Source: Nitrosomonas sp. Nm132
GTDB lineage: Bacteria; Pseudomonadota; Gammaproteobacteria; Burkholderiales; Nitrosomonadaceae
Assembly: GCF_900100485.1 (NCBI RefSeq)
Contig: NZ_FNDH01000001.1
Coordinates: 73,681-137,680 of the forward strand
Direction of reading: 5' to 3'
Length of the DNA stretch: 64,000 bases
Positions within the stretch are counted from its first letter, which is position 1; every line of letters begins with the position of its first letter. The translations under genes were made by a program, and so were the position numbers. Shown here piece after piece: positions 63,071-64,000 of the stretch. The notes under the pieces were generated by a model. The model did no database searches. It was not told where the DNA came from and saw nothing but the letters and a program-made list of their open reading frames with translations.

Positions 63071-64000
63071 CTAAGGCTTGAGACCGGTTACAATGCTGTA
63101 ATAGCCAAAGGCTTTATGGATCTGAATTTCCTCAAATCCGATTTCCTTCAACATCGCAGACAATTCCTGGCCGGAATATTGTTTGCCTTCCGTCCAGCCC
63201 ATCATCATCATGCTGAATGCTGCGGAGGCAAAGGGGCCGGTTTTGTCATCGTTATAGAGCATCTCATGGATAACGATCCGCCCTCCGGATTCAAGACTGT
63301 TGAAGCTTTTCGCTGTCAAAAAATGACATTTTTCTGGCATAAAATCATGATACATGTTTGAGAAAAAGTGAAGATCCGCTGTAGGCCACCGATCCTGCCA
63401 GATGTTCCCTTCGCATGTCTTAATGCGATCTTGTAATCCGTACTCGGCAATATATCCTTGAGCGACTTCACATACCTGCAGAAAATCCAGAATGAGCGCT
63501 TGTAAATGGGGTATTCGCAATGTGGCGCCAATCGAATGTGCACCAGATCCCCCTCCAATATCGAGCATCACGCGGTGCCGGGAAAAATCCATGACGCCCG
63601 GCCAGAAGAGAGCTGAGGCCATACTCATGCTATGCATGCCACAGGTGAAGCGGTGGAGCAATTCGATTTGCTCTTCATGAGATTTAAAAATATCACCTCC
63701 TCCATAAGCCTGAGGCGCATCGGTGAGAATAGCCTTTTCCAGGCCGGCAAAGGTACTCACCTGATAATTGTCGATCATCAGATCCCAGAAAAATCCGAAG
63801 TAACTTGGACTGCTTTCGAGCAGATATTCTTCGGTAACCGGCGTCAGGGCATAGCGCCCCGTTTGCAAAGACAGGAAGCCCAAGGCAGTCGCCGCCGTCA
63901 ATATTGCCTCGGCCGGACGCGGCTTAATGTTCAGTGCATCGCAAATTTCCGGCAGCGTACGCGCCCCCTCCGCCAGCAAGGAAAAGACCTTCAACCGGTG
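63071..64000 (-). CDS. SAM-dependent O-methyltransferase, 5' end beyond the window
   Basis: At least 309 residues are visible and the frame is open to the window edge, so the start lies outside. A winged-helix dimerisation domain (LLAEGARTLPEICDALNIKPRPAEAIL) is followed by the AdoMet motif LDIGGGSGAHSIGA, a WPTADLHFFSNMYHDF segment and GGRIVIHEMLYNDD. It resembles plant-type or hydroxyneurosporene-type O-methyltransferases. The methylated substrate is unknown. Confidence 0.88.
   Translation of the reverse strand, partial: HRLKVFSLLAEGARTLPEICDALNIKPRPAEAILTAATALGFLSLQTGRYALTPVTEEYLLESSPSYFGFFWDLMIDNYQVSTFAGLEKAILTDAPQAYGGGDIFKSHEEQIELLHRFTCGMHSMSMASALFWPGVMDFSRHRVMLDIGGGSGAHSIGATLRIPHLQALILDFLQVCEVAQGYIAEYGLQDRIKTCEGNIWQDRWPTADLHFFSNMYHDFMPEKCHFLTAKSFNSLESGGRIVIHEMLYNDDKTGPFASAAFSMMMMGWTEGKQYSGQELSAMLKEIGFEEIQIHKAFGYYSIVTGLKP

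Noticed and set aside
1-64000. CRISPR arrays, tRNA and rRNA genes, intact insertion sequences
   Set aside because: Read for regularly spaced repeats, T-loop (GGTTCGA) contexts and full transposase frames; none was found by eye. A covariance-model scan could still find a divergent RNA gene.

Overview
The window reads as a chromosomal segment of a Gram-negative betaproteobacterium, most likely an ammonia oxidiser of the Nitrosomonas group. This is inference from gene content: a norCBQD nitric oxide reductase operon, a urea transporter, several secreted c-type haem proteins, a PEP-CTERM protein, ssb-yajR-uvrA, a starch/glycogen phosphorylase with transaldolase, and many small dispersed palindromic repeats. 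No rRNA, tRNA, CRISPR array or complete insertion sequence was found.

Layout. 1-14.4 kb (minus strand): end of a DUF3617-type protein, a lipoprotein hydrolase, transaldolase, glucan phosphorylase, a Cu-type P1B ATPase, and a four-gene RbbA/YhiI-type efflux operon with its outer-membrane channel. 14.4-23.6 kb: a 170-bp palindromic MITE-like element, a low-complexity Asp/Gly/His-rich secreted protein with a glycine-zipper lipoprotein, exported methionine sulfoxide reductases MsrB and MsrA with a Crp/Fnr regulator, YnfA, a cytochrome c and a PEP-CTERM protein. 23.8-29.9 kb: ssb, yajR, uvrA and glycerate kinase. 30-36 kb: a VOC protein beside an attC-like site, a transposase remnant, then norCBQD. 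36-43 kb: an MT-A70 methyltransferase, a large haem protein, a NUDIX/macro-domain/DUF900 group and a small envelope-stress group (BON lipoprotein, GlsB, and a 41-codon DUF3096 gene). 43.5-49.3 kb: a second MITE copy, a fusion of a Clp1-like polynucleotide kinase to an RNase Z-like nuclease, a lipoprotein, a class 3 lipase and a penicillin-binding carboxypeptidase with a SPOR domain. 49.3-52.5 kb is accessory DNA: a GC-rich glycosyltransferase, an integron-type gene cassette with an attC site, a 22-codon fragment of a maltose acetyltransferase, and three copies of a 43-bp palindrome. 52.7-57 kb: OsmC, a flavin monooxygenase, a TetR regulator, a urea transporter and an unknown membrane protein. 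57-64 kb (minus strand): a degenerate HNH protein, a GC-rich tight operon of a dehydrogenase, RtcA, a DUF504 (MJ1316) RNA-end-binding protein and an M28 peptidase, then a thioredoxin/DsbD-like protein, a DJ-1/PfpI protein and a methyltransferase cut by the window edge.

How the genes fit together. The clearest novelty candidate is the kinase-RNase Z fusion (43783-45741): one chain carries an ATP-dependent 5'-end kinase signature and a 3'-end endonuclease signature. About 13 kb away, rtcA and the DUF504 gene form a second RNA-end module that makes and probably recognises 2',3'-cyclic phosphate ends. These suggest an RNA repair or tRNA maturation capacity beyond the usual bacterial set. The second theme is small mobile DNA: a near-identical 170-bp palindromic element sits directly upstream of both the low-complexity secreted protein and the kinase-RNase Z fusion.
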